From positions 62,001 through 126,000 of the forward strand of contig NZ_QFBC01000019.1 of the NCBI RefSeq assembly GCF_003122325.1: a DNA stretch of 64,000 nucleotides, given 5' to 3'. This DNA is from Rhizobium album. Lineage in GTDB: Bacteria > Pseudomonadota > Alphaproteobacteria > Rhizobiales > Rhizobiaceae. Positions within the stretch are counted from its first letter, which is position 1. Each line of letters starts with the position of its first letter. Made by a program: the position numbers and the translations under genes. The notes under the pieces are model-generated. The model was not told where the DNA came from. It saw nothing but the letters and a program-made list of their open reading frames with translations, and did no database searches. Shown piece after piece: positions 52,506-60,217 of this stretch.

Positions 52506-53659
52506 TGGTTTCCGCCAGAAAAGCTGCCAGCCTTTCCGGAATCGAGCGCCGCGCCGTCGAGCTCGACACGATTGCATCGGTGCTGCCGATCGACCGCCGC
52601 GATGAGCTGGCCGAGCTGCTCACCGATCACGATATCGAAACGCTGCGCCATCTCGTCAACGAGGGCATGGGCGCCAACACTTTACGCGCCATCACCTCCG
52701 ACCTCGCCTATCTCGAAGCCTGGGCGCTGGCGGCGACAAAGCGGTCCCTGCCCTGGCCGGCGCCCGAGGCGCTGCTGTTAAAATTCGTCGCACAGCATCT
52801 GTGGGATCCACAGAAACGCATCAGCGATCCCGATCACGGCATGCCGGCCGAGGTCGATGACAATCTGCGCGCCCAAGGTTTCCTCAAATCGACCGGTCCG
52901 CATGCGCCAGCCACCGTGCGACGGCGGCTGGCCAACTGGTCGACACTGACGAAATGGCGTGGGCTCGATGGCGCCTTCGCCTCCCCTCCTCTCAAATCCG
53001 CCATTCGGCTCGCCGTGCGCGCCACGCCGCGGAAGCGTCACCGGAAGAGCGCCAAGGCGGTCACCGGCGATGTGTTGGCCAAATTGCTGGCGACGTGCTC
53101 GACCGACAGTCTCCGCGATCTGCGGGATCGGGCGCTCCTGATGGTGGCCTTTGCCTCCGGCGGCCGCCGGCGCAGCGAGATCGCCGGATTGCGCGTCGAG
53201 CAACTGACGGCAGAGCCGCCGATCGAGGTGGCCGACGGCCCTCCCCTCCCCTCTCTCGCCATCCATCTCGGCCGGACCAAGACGACCAACGGCGAACAGG
53301 ATGATGTCGTCTATCTGACCGGGCGACCGGTGGATGCGCTGAACGACTGGATCGCCGCGGCCAAGATCGAGAGCGGCAGCGTGTTTCGGGGGATCGGGCG
53401 TTGGGGCACGGTCTCGAAGCGCTCGCTGGATCCGCAGTCGGTCAATGCGATCTTGAAACAGCGGGTGGAAATGGCGGGGTTGGTGGCTGGGGAGTTTTCG
53501 GCGCACGGGTTGCGGTCGGGATATCTGACTGAGGCTGCCAACCGCGGTATCCCCCTCCCCGAGGCGATGGAGCAGTCGCGTCACCGGTCTGTTCAACAGG
53601 CCTCCAGCTACTACAATAGTGCCGCACGGCGGAGTGGGCGCGCAGCCCGCCTGCTTTAG
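52505..53659 (+). CDS. Tyrosine recombinase/integrase
   Basis: 384-aa integrase. The N-terminal SAM-like core-binding domain (TLRAITSDLAYLEAWALAAT) is followed by the catalytic domain with Arg I in ASGGRRRSEIAGLRVEQL, the HGLRSG box (His and Arg II) and MEQSRHRSVQQASSYYN (final His and nucleophile Tyr). The complete R-H-R-H-Y set means it is probably active. It is likely used for plasmid multimer resolution or cassette integration, acting on the inverted repeat at 52124. Coupled to the small upstream gene. Confidence 0.9.
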   Translation: MVSARKAASLSGIERRAVELDTIASVLPIDRRDELAELLTDHDIETLRHLVNEGMGANTLRAITSDLAYLEAWALAATKRSLPWPAPEALLLKFVAQHLWDPQKRISDPDHGMPAEVDDNLRAQGFLKSTGPHAPATVRRRLANWSTLTKWRGLDGAFASPPLKSAIRLAVRATPRKRHRKSAKAVTGDVLAKLLATCSTDSLRDLRDRALLMVAFASGGRRRSEIAGLRVEQLTAEPPIEVADGPPLPSLAIHLGRTKTTNGEQDDVVYLTGRPVDALNDWIAAAKIESGSVFRGIGRWGTVSKRSLDPQSVNAILKQRVEMAGLVAGEFSAHGLRSGYLTEAANRGIPLPEAMEQSRHRSVQQASSYYNSAARRSGRAARLL

Positions 53660-53689
53660 GGCGGCGAGCCGCATTTTGAGGGACGCAGG

Positions 53690-54610
53690 TTGGGGCAGTT
53701 AAGTCAGTTTTTTCAGCCGCCTTTGGATTGGCAGCAATTTGAAGAGCTCACACGGGGATTGGTGGATCAACTCTACAACACTCAATCGTCGATGATAGGC
53801 CGCTCGGGTCAAGCCCAAGACGGTGTTGACATCTATGCAAGGACACAAGCCGTGGGCCACCTCGGCGTTCAATGCAAACGACTCTCTATCCGGGATGATA
53901 ACAACAATCTCCTCGCAAACGCGGTAATCTCACCTGCGATGCTTAAGGAAGAGGCCGAAATAGCGCTGAATTTCAGGCCTACGCTCAATACGTGGGTTCT
54001 TGCAACAACCGCAAAGCGAGACGCTAGAATTCAAAAGAGTGCTCGCAACCTGACCGAGGCTTTTGAGAAACGCGGCGTCGGAGTTCGGGTCCAAGCGTGG
54101 TTTTGGGACGACTACGTCTCTTGGCTTAACCTCTTTCCCGATCTTCAGCGGTGGTATTATGACAAGGTGATACACATTCGCAGCTCGTCCGAACAAGACG
54201 AGCTCATTCTAAGCTTGATCGCGACTGCATTTCACAGACCCGCATTCAGTGACCCTTTGTATAGCGAGAATGCCGACGACCTCCTACAGGCGATCAAGGA
54301 CACCCATATGGCGTTGCGAACTGGGGAACTCGTCGATCGCAAAAGCAAGCACGTCATCCAGAAAGCAATAGGCGGTTGGCGCAGCCTCTCCAACTCAGCT
54401 TGGAAGGCAGAACTCAAGGGCCTTGAGAGCGATTTGCAAACGCTCAAGATCAAAATGATGGAGGCAATTAAGGAGAAATTGATTGTTCAGCATTCGAACT
54501 ACCTAGAAATTCGCGACCCACAGTTGGTTGAAGACCTAGAGTACATGCGCGCGAGCTGCGTCAGGAGGCTCAATATCATCCTGTTGGATGGCAAACTTGA
54601 AGAGATCTGA
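53690..54610 (+). CDS. Mrr-like restriction-endonuclease-fold protein
   Basis: 306-aa protein with a PD-(D/E)xK core of the Mrr type at the N-terminus: E18/E19 (WQQFEELTRGL), GRSGQAQDGVDIYA with D47, and LGVQCKRL giving Q61-x-K63. The rest (about residues 110-306) is helical (GWRSLSNSAWKAELKGLESD) and unassigned. It starts at TTG, 30 nt after the recombinase stop. The QxK motif is typical of type IV enzymes and of nuclease effectors in NTPase defence proteins, but no NTPase partner is adjacent. Confidence 0.75.
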   Translation: MGQLSQFFQPPLDWQQFEELTRGLVDQLYNTQSSMIGRSGQAQDGVDIYARTQAVGHLGVQCKRLSIRDDNNNLLANAVISPAMLKEEAEIALNFRPTLNTWVLATTAKRDARIQKSARNLTEAFEKRGVGVRVQAWFWDDYVSWLNLFPDLQRWYYDKVIHIRSSSEQDELILSLIATAFHRPAFSDPLYSENADDLLQAIKDTHMALRTGELVDRKSKHVIQKAIGGWRSLSNSAWKAELKGLESDLQTLKIKMMEAIKEKLIVQHSNYLEIRDPQLVEDLEYMRASCVRRLNIILLDGKLEEI

Positions 54611-54639
54611 GAGAGATTTTTGTTTCTGGTATCGTCAGA

Positions 54640-55374
54640 TCAGCCGATCGTAGGCCTGACCGACGTTACCTGGCCACCGCCCAAAGTCCGCCCCTCGGCT
54701 CTGAACTTTTCCAACGCGGCTTGACGCTCTGCCGGCTGTGGGCGAGTTTGGAGAAAATCGCGGAGTAAATCTCGCGTCATTCGTAGTGCGATGTAAAAAG
54801 TATCGACGAGATGGTGGTACTGCTCATCCGGCCGATTACGATCGATGCCGTTGAGGTTGTAATAGCCACCACTGTCGAGCCATGTAACTTTGAACCCGAT
54901 GTTTACTCGATCCAAATGCACAAAAGCCGAAGCATCTTCATAAGCCTCGGATACCCAGGCATAGAGCTTCGCGAGCTCTTGGTGCAGGAGCTTGTCTACC
55001 AGCCTCGTGCGACCGTCTCGCATCCGCAGTGCCGAGTACTTTTCACCGTTCATCAGCATGGCTCCGGCCTCTTCCACGTCCTCGACAAGCGTCAAACCGA
55101 ACATTCGCATGGCCGTTTCGATCTGCATCCTTATCAGAGCTGATGCCGCAATCGTGTTCCGGCTCTCTACCAGGAGCCCAAAAGCATGCGCGTTTGAGGT
55201 GGTTTTCACAACGGCCGCGAGAGAGAACCATTCTACGGGGGCAAGAAAGCTTCCAATTGGAGCGTAAGTCTCGTCAGGGAGTCGCTCGACCTCCAACGCC
55301 ATACCACGGACACGTTCGAGGCGATCAGCCAAGTTCGGTAGATCCTCCAACTGGATATCCATCGTTTCTCGCAT
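54640..55374 (-). CDS. Hypothetical helical protein
   Basis: 244-aa protein, not recognised. Mostly helical: LPNLADRLERVRGMALEVER, then SLAAVVKTTSNAHAFGLLVE, ASALIRMQIETAMRMFGLTL, LVDKLLHQELAKLYAWVSEA. This resembles proteins of the DUF5677/HEPN-like kind without a clear active motif. I start at ATG 55374 after GGAAGGAG; the frame extends 27 codons upstream. It is convergent with the Mrr-like gene and lies downstream of repC on the same strand, separated by a parS-like palindrome. Confidence 0.6.
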   Translation of the reverse strand: MRETMDIQLEDLPNLADRLERVRGMALEVERLPDETYAPIGSFLAPVEWFSLAAVVKTTSNAHAFGLLVESRNTIAASALIRMQIETAMRMFGLTLVEDVEEAGAMLMNGEKYSALRMRDGRTRLVDKLLHQELAKLYAWVSEAYEDASAFVHLDRVNIGFKVTWLDSGGYYNLNGIDRNRPDEQYHHLVDTFYIALRMTRDLLRDFLQTRPQPAERQAALEKFRAEGRTLGGGQVTSVRPTIG

Positions 55375-55466
55375 CAAATCATAGCTCCTTCCCTGCAGTA
55401 ACTGGACATATCGCTTGGCACCACACTGGCTAAGGCGACACGTAAGGAAACTCAATCACTTAACCC

Positions 55467-55482
55467 GTAGTCAGCTGACTAC
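55467..55482. other. parS-like centromere site, perfect palindrome
   Basis: GTAGTCAGCTGACTAC, a perfect 16-bp palindrome 45 bp past the end of repC. A 15/16 copy lies between repA and repB. RepB (ParB-type) sites of repABC plasmids are 16-bp palindromes in such positions. Confidence 0.7.
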
Positions 55483-55527
55483 ACACTCCGAAATAGACAA
55501 ACGTTCAAGCGAAGTTACACCCGCCCT

Positions 55528-56739
55528 TCAAGCCCGCTTCGCCTCCTGCCCGCTTGCGCGAAGCAACGCCATCAGAACGGGACCTAGCGAGAATTCGCCG
55601 CGGCGCGCCTTCCCCGTCAGATCCCTCAGATAGCCGCCAGGAGATGAAATATGGCCCACCCTCTCAAGGATTGCTGCCATCGTGGCGGCGGCATTCTCAG
55701 GCCCCATGACCTCGCAAGCGTCCTGGTAGGCTGACGGGCTCACCCCGAGCATAGATCGCACCACCACGGCGGCGAACATCAGATCGCGCCAGCTCTCGAT
55801 ATTGCCTCCCGGGCCATACATCGCGATCTCCGGGCATGCACGAAGAACCATGCCCAATGGGAAAGCCTTTATCGGCTCGATCTTACGTTCAATATCCGGC
55901 CTCGGCTTCTCGCCCAGCTCGTTTCTGGAGCTAGGTTCAAGTTCAATGATAGATTCGGTATTTGAATTCTGTATGTGCTGCCGGATATCGGCATCATTGG
56001 TGTCGGTTTTTTCTGTAATTATCAGGGTTTCCAACTGGTTGATTACTTCTTCTCGTAACAGCTCGAGTTCCTCCAGCAATCCTTCGAAGGCTTCGGTGGT
56101 CTTTGCCGCCCGCAGACGGGCCATGAGGGCGACGTAAAGCGATTCGACCGTCTCCCAGTTGCCCGACACCCCGTCCTCGATCGCCGCCGAAAGCAGCTTA
56201 CGGACGTCTCGTCTCGCGATCGTTATGCGCTCTTTCACAAACTTCAGATGCCGCTGGGTCGCCGCGACTTGCTGGGCCAGTAGGGCGAGCTCCTCAGAGC
56301 GTGCGAGAAGCGGCGAAAGACTAAAGCCGTATGCTGTCTCAATGGCGCCGTCAGTTCCTTTCCGGGCATAGCGCTTCCCATTGGGGCTATCACAGCGCTG
56401 GATAAGGCCTGCCTCAACGAGATGCGCGAGGTTTTCTCGCAAGGTTGAACCAGCGATCCCGTTTGCCCGAGCCGTTAGCTGGGCATTCGAGGGAAAGACA
56501 ATCAGATTGCTCTCGTCACTCAACGACGCCTCTGGGTAAAAAGTCAAAAGCGCATTGAGAACAGCGAGCGCTCGGTCACGTAGGCCCAGCAGCGAACGTG
56601 CATCGCAAGCGTCCCTGAAGATTTTCCACTTGTCTATCTGCTTCCCCGGTTCGATCTGCGAAGCTCGCATTTGCGATCTGACCAAGGCAAGCGTCATCGG
56701 CCGCCGCCCAAAGGGCGTCGTGACATTTCCAACCTGCAT
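55528..56739 (-). CDS. repC: Plasmid replication initiator RepC
   Basis: 403-aa initiator of the repABC family. The N-terminal winged-helix DNA-binding domain begins TTPFGRRPMTLALVRSQM and contains KIFRDACDARSLLGLRDRAL and FPSNAQLTARANGIAGSTLR. The central coiled region and C-terminal conserved block (RDLMFAAVVVRSMLGVSPSA; GGYLRDLTGKARRGEFSLGP) are complete. It is the essential replication protein and binds oriV inside its own gene. Start at 56739 has AAGGAAA; expression should be limited by the antisense RNA in the 167-nt repB-repC gap. Confidence 0.97.
   Translation of the reverse strand: MQVGNVTTPFGRRPMTLALVRSQMRASQIEPGKQIDKWKIFRDACDARSLLGLRDRALAVLNALLTFYPEASLSDESNLIVFPSNAQLTARANGIAGSTLRENLAHLVEAGLIQRCDSPNGKRYARKGTDGAIETAYGFSLSPLLARSEELALLAQQVAATQRHLKFVKERITIARRDVRKLLSAAIEDGVSGNWETVESLYVALMARLRAAKTTEAFEGLLEELELLREEVINQLETLIITEKTDTNDADIRQHIQNSNTESIIELEPSSRNELGEKPRPDIERKIEPIKAFPLGMVLRACPEIAMYGPGGNIESWRDLMFAAVVVRSMLGVSPSAYQDACEVMGPENAAATMAAILERVGHISSPGGYLRDLTGKARRGEFSLGPVLMALLRASGQEAKRA
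55941..56050. other. Probable oriV (AT-rich segment within repC)
   Basis: A roughly 110-bp stretch inside repC is clearly AT-richer than its surroundings (for example TTTTTTCTGTAATTATC). In studied repABC plasmids the origin lies in such a central repC segment. Positional inference only. Confidence 0.4.
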
Positions 56740-56832
56740 TTTCCTTCACCTTTCAAAAGGCAAAAGAAATTCGCTCACCAAAACGGTGCCAAAGACTCTT
56801 GACTGCGATTCACGGAAATGCGATTCTCAGGT

Positions 56833-56886
56833 TGCTTACACCTTTGAGAGAGGCTTCCATGACGGCAACGTTTGGGGGCCTTTTTC
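56833..56886 (+). ncRNA. Predicted counter-transcribed RNA (antisense to the repC leader)
   Basis: In the repB-repC gap and opposite to rep transcription: TTGACT (56799-56804), 17 nt, GATTCT (56822-56827) as promoter. Then comes a terminator stem AGGCTTCC (56851-56858) / GGGGGCCT (56874-56881) followed by TTTTTCTTTT. The product would be about 50 nt, the size and place of the known repABC ctRNA that controls repC and copy number. The start is estimated from the promoter. Confidence 0.7.
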
Positions 56887-56906
56887 TTTTGCTACTGCCT
56901 TCCGAT

Positions 56907-57914
56907 TTAGTCCTCTGTTGACGGAGCATTGCTCCGAAATTTGGCGTAGAGTTCAGGAAGCTTTTCCATCAAGTATGATGCAAAGGCTTCATCCTGCTCT
57001 CGATTAATCTGAATTTTGCAGAGCTTTCCCGTCAACGATAGGGTCGCGATTTCCTTGCCATCAGATGATCTTGCGACAGCCGGGGCTTTCGGCTTTGCCG
57101 AGTTACCGACATCGCCCGTCTTCGCAGCCCTCAGCACGACCGAAAAGCGATCGTCGGAATCCTTGTGAGCGAAGGAATTGTCTTCCGTTGCCTTATGCGC
57201 CTTTTTTGCAGCGCCGGCGATCTTGAGGCTCTCGACAAGATCGAGCCACCTCGGCCGTCCGATCTTTGGCGCACGCCCGATTGCATCAATCAGCGAACGA
57301 GGCACACCGCGAGCGACACTCAGGAGCTTCTGGGCTTCTTGGCGGTCAACAGACAGAGCGGTCTGGATCAGCGATCGCTGGATGCCGCCGTCCTCGAGCT
57401 TCAAGGCAAACATTGCCCGCTCGATGAAAGTCAGGTCTTCGCGCGCCGAATTCTCCACACCCTGGGCAACGACGAGACGATCGTCATCCAGCTCGCGGAC
57501 GTAGGCTTTGACCGCAATGCCGAGTTCGGACGCTGCACGCACCCGCCGGTGACCATAGGCAATCTGATAGCGGCCAGGCGCAGAGGGATGAACCCGCACA
57601 AGGATAGGGATTTCTTGTCCATGTTCGCTCAGCGAAGTCTTCAGCGCTTCGACTGCCGCCAGATCCTGATCGACGAAGCGGTCAGCAAAGGGGGAGGGGT
57701 CGAGCAAGCCGGGATCGAGTTCAACGGGCAGGGCGCCACTTGCGACTTGCTGCTTCAGTTCCTCGTAATCACGTTCAACTTCGGAAAAGGTGTCCTTGAG
57801 CGACCGGACCGCACCTGAAGCAACACGCTGTATGGGTTGCCGCGCTTCATCGGCCGGCGCGTCTTCGGTACCGCCGGCAAAAAGAGAGCGGATTGATTGT
57901 GTTCGCTTGCTCAC
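56907..57914 (-). CDS. repB: Plasmid partitioning protein RepB
   Basis: 335-aa ParB-type centromere-binding protein. The N-terminus KRTQSIRSLFAGGTEDAPAD is typical of RepB. The ParB/Srx domain has DPSPFADRFVDQDLAAVEAL, HGQEIPILVRVHP and YQIAYGHRRVRAASELG, with the NSAREDLTFIERAMFALKLE helix before the HTH SLIQTALSVDRQEAQKLL. The C-terminal dimer domain follows. GTG start with GGGGAGG upstream. Works with RepA in segregation and in autoregulation of the operon. Confidence 0.96.
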   Translation of the reverse strand: MSKRTQSIRSLFAGGTEDAPADEARQPIQRVASGAVRSLKDTFSEVERDYEELKQQVASGALPVELDPGLLDPSPFADRFVDQDLAAVEALKTSLSEHGQEIPILVRVHPSAPGRYQIAYGHRRVRAASELGIAVKAYVRELDDDRLVVAQGVENSAREDLTFIERAMFALKLEDGGIQRSLIQTALSVDRQEAQKLLSVARGVPRSLIDAIGRAPKIGRPRWLDLVESLKIAGAAKKAHKATEDNSFAHKDSDDRFSVVLRAAKTGDVGNSAKPKAPAVARSSDGKEIATLSLTGKLCKIQINREQDEAFASYLMEKLPELYAKFRSNAPSTED

Positions 57915-57955
57915 GCAGGGACCTCCCCATCACGGCCGGTCTCATGAACCGAGAT

Positions 57956-57971
57956 GTAGTCAGCTGACCAC
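57956..57971. other. parS-like site between repA and repB
   Basis: GTAGTCAGCTGACCAC, 15 of 16 identical to the perfect palindrome at 55467. The repA-repB gap is a known parS location in repABC operons. Confidence 0.65.
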
Positions 57972-58008
57972 ATGTTAAGTGTCTGAATTTTATCGATAGA
58001 GGTTGAGA

Positions 58009-59217
58009 TCATCGCTGCCAGACCTCGTTTAGAAGCGCGACAACCTCCTGGTTGACGGCATTGATCGATTCCATCGCGCGATCGTATGTGGACCGGCCAA
58101 CGGCACCTCTCGTCAGCTCGTAAAGAGATTGCTTGGTCAGTCCTGCATTGGCGATTGCAGTCGATTTCCAAGCGGTCGCAGCCATTACATCCGATCCGAA
58201 CACATCGCGCATCAATCCGACGATCTCTTGCTCCGGAACATCGCGAGGATCGTGCCGGGTCACGAGAAAACGCAGGAAGTCGTAATCAAGACGGCCACCG
58301 GCCTCCTCGATGACGGATACGAGGTCCGAGGTCATCAGAAGGAACTGGCTCATTGATGCAACGTCGACCATTTGTGGGTGGACGGTGACGATCATGCCCG
58401 TCGCGGCGTTCAGAGCGCCCATGGTTAGAAAGCCCAATTGGGGTGGGCAATCTACGACGACAACGTCGAAGTCGTCTTCGACCTGGGCGATTGCGCCGGC
58501 GACCCTTCTGAAGAACAGATCCTCCGGCCGACCACGATTTTGCAGCATGAAGCGCGGGGTTTGATGCTCAAACTCCATGAGCTCGAGATTACCGGGAACG
58601 ATGCTGATCCCTGTAAAATATGTCGGGCGGATAACGTCCTTCATTGTGACGCGCTGATCGTCATAACGAATGGCGCCATAGAGGGTGGTGTTTTCGGCGA
58701 CATCGAACTCGGGCTGATAACCGAACATGGCCGAGAGCGAAGCCTGCGGATCGAGATCGATCGCCAAAACGCGATAACCCTGCAGCGCAAGCCCTTGAGC
58801 TAGATAAAGCGAGGTGGTGGTTTTTGCGGATCCGCCTTTGAAATTGGCAACCGTAATGACCTGCAGCTTTTCACCATCACGCCGACGTGGAAAAAACCTT
58901 GTCGCTTCCTTAGGGCGAGCGCTCGCTAGATACTGCCGCAGCTCGTTAATTTGCTCGAGCGAATAGGATCGCCGTCCGCCATTTCCAAGATCCGGCGTCG
59001 GACCTAGACCGTCGATTGATAGTTGGCGCAGGTAGCCGTCCGAAACGCCGACGATCTCCGCGACTTCGCCTGACGAGAACGACCGAAGTGTTTTCTGCGC
59101 GGTCGGCGGGAATGCGCGTTCGCCAACTGCACGCAAGCGGGCAGACAGCGCTTCGGCCCGCTGTGTGATATGGGCAGAAGTCGATGCCTTTAGGATGTGC
59201 CGGTCGATCACGTTCAC
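58009..59217 (-). CDS. repA: Plasmid partitioning ATPase RepA
   Basis: 402-aa ParA-type ATPase. An N-terminal HTH (FSSGEVAEIVGVSDGYLRQL) precedes the deviant Walker A NFKGGSAKTTTSLYLAQGL (about residues 125-143), then LAIDLDPQASLSAMFGY and VVVDCPPQLGFLTMGAL. It represses the operon and segregates plasmid copies with RepB. The start codon is GTG at 59217, with GAGG upstream and no usable ATG nearby. First gene of the operon; its promoter lies in the 371-nt gap shared with traI. Confidence 0.97.
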   Translation of the reverse strand: MNVIDRHILKASTSAHITQRAEALSARLRAVGERAFPPTAQKTLRSFSSGEVAEIVGVSDGYLRQLSIDGLGPTPDLGNGGRRSYSLEQINELRQYLASARPKEATRFFPRRRDGEKLQVITVANFKGGSAKTTTSLYLAQGLALQGYRVLAIDLDPQASLSAMFGYQPEFDVAENTTLYGAIRYDDQRVTMKDVIRPTYFTGISIVPGNLELMEFEHQTPRFMLQNRGRPEDLFFRRVAGAIAQVEDDFDVVVVDCPPQLGFLTMGALNAATGMIVTVHPQMVDVASMSQFLLMTSDLVSVIEEAGGRLDYDFLRFLVTRHDPRDVPEQEIVGLMRDVFGSDVMAATAWKSTAIANAGLTKQSLYELTRGAVGRSTYDRAMESINAVNQEVVALLNEVWQR

Positions 59218-59428
59218 ATTAGCCTCTGTTCTCAGACGGTTTATTGGCGTCAGACGCGCTATTACCGTCTCAAGCTAAGCCACGATTCTAACCATGCCGC
59301 AAGAGAAATAGGGTTAACAAGACCTTAACATGCACAAGCTGAGGATACTGCTCCCGCTCACATTCAACATTTTATCGAACAATATCAGATTCTTGCGGCT
59401 CATCTCGCTCTATCGGGCCATTTGGCCA

Positions 59429-59446
59429 ACTAACACTTTTGCTAGT
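59429..59446. promoter_or_regulatory. Lux/tra-box-like element 1
   Basis: ACTAACACTTTTGCTAGT: 18-bp imperfect dyad (6 of 9 base pairs symmetrical), the form of LuxR-family operators. It lies 160 bp before traI. Confidence 0.6.
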
Positions 59447-59508
59447 TAATGCCGTGGCTTGAGCGGCATCTGGCGCACAAGAAAGTCGAGGCTCAGCTAG
59501 AATCACCC

Positions 59509-59526
59509 GCTAACACTTTTGGCAGT
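59509..59526. promoter_or_regulatory. Lux/tra-box-like element 2
   Basis: GCTAACACTTTTGGCAGT: direct repeat of element 1 (15 of 18 identical), exactly 80 bp downstream. A TSS near 59560 would put it at about -42, the usual activating position for TraR. Confidence 0.6.
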
Positions 59527-59555
59527 AGATCGAACTCCTTAGCCCCGTCAAACCT

Positions 59556-59576
59556 CCTTGCGTCACCAACGCAAGG
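59556..59576 (+). promoter_or_regulatory. Leader hairpin masking the traI ribosome-binding site
   Basis: CCTTGCGT-cacca-ACGCAAGG, a perfect 8-bp stem whose 3' arm overlaps the AAGGGAG Shine-Dalgarno sequence 8 nt before the traI ATG. Confidence 0.5.
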
Positions 59577-59588
59577 GAGATTTGCTCG

Positions 59589-60215
59589 ATGCGCGTCGTC
59601 GCCATCAAGAACCCAAAGAGCGAAACTGAGCACCGCCTCATCCACGAAATGCACCGGCTCCGCGCCCGCATTTTCCGCGGTCGCCTGGCATGGACAGTTC
59701 GTTGCACCTCCGGCCTGGAGATGGACGGCTTCGACAAGCTAAGCCCGACATACGTCCTTTGCATTGACCATTCGGACGCAGTGATCGGATGCGCGCGGCT
59801 ATTGCCGGCGTCTGGCGGGACAATGCTGGAGAAGGTATTCCCCCAACTCTTGGAAACGGGACAGCTCCATACGCATCATAGGATGATCGAAAGCTCCCGG
59901 TTCTGCGTCGATACAAACGCGGTCGGCGAGCGGGAGCAGGCAGGCCTGCATTCGGCCACGCTCGCGATGTTCGCCGGTATCGTCGAGTGGAGCGTCGTCA
60001 ATGGCTATCGGGAAATCGTCACGGCCACAGATGTCAGACTTGAGCGCATCCTTCGTCGGGCGGGCTGGCCCCTGAGCCGGCTCGGCTCACCTTCCCAGAT
60101 CAACGAGACGAAGAGCGTCGCCGGCCTGCTCCCGGCAGACTGGCTGAGCTTTGATCGACTTCGCCCCAGCACCTATTCCTCAAGTTTCTCACTCCATCAC
60201 AAGGAAGCGGCCTGA
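59589..60215 (+). CDS. traI: Acyl-homoserine-lactone synthase TraI
   Basis: 208-aa LuxI-type autoinducer synthase. Conserved residues are seen in HRLRARIFRGRLAWTV (Arg, Phe, Trp near residues 25-35), FDKLSPTYVL, CARLLP and the ESSRFCVD motif (about 100-107). It uses SAM and acyl-ACP to make the quorum signal for conjugation. It heads the trb operon, 2 nt before trbB, as in Ti and symbiotic plasmids. Two lux-box-like elements upstream suggest feedback by a TraR not present in the window. Confidence 0.95.
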   Translation: MRVVAIKNPKSETEHRLIHEMHRLRARIFRGRLAWTVRCTSGLEMDGFDKLSPTYVLCIDHSDAVIGCARLLPASGGTMLEKVFPQLLETGQLHTHHRMIESSRFCVDTNAVGEREQAGLHSATLAMFAGIVEWSVVNGYREIVTATDVRLERILRRAGWPLSRLGSPSQINETKSVAGLLPADWLSFDRLRPSTYSSSFSLHHKEAA

Positions 60216-60217
60216 TC

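Larger units (their letters stand above)
59218..59588. other. Divergent repA-traI control region
   Basis: 371 nt holding the promoters of repABC (leftward) and traI-trb (rightward). It includes two lux-box-like 18-mers and a hairpin over the traI ribosome-binding site. The stretch 59310-59335 carries two TTAAC-containing sequences that may belong to the repA promoter/operator. Confidence 0.6.

Noticed and set aside
52778-53674. 298-codon minus-strand frame
   Set aside because: Antisense to the tyrosine recombinase, which has a complete catalytic set.
53663-53680. GCGGC-ga-GCCGC hairpin as terminator after the recombinase
   Set aside because: Loop of two bases and no proper T-run before the next gene on the same strand.
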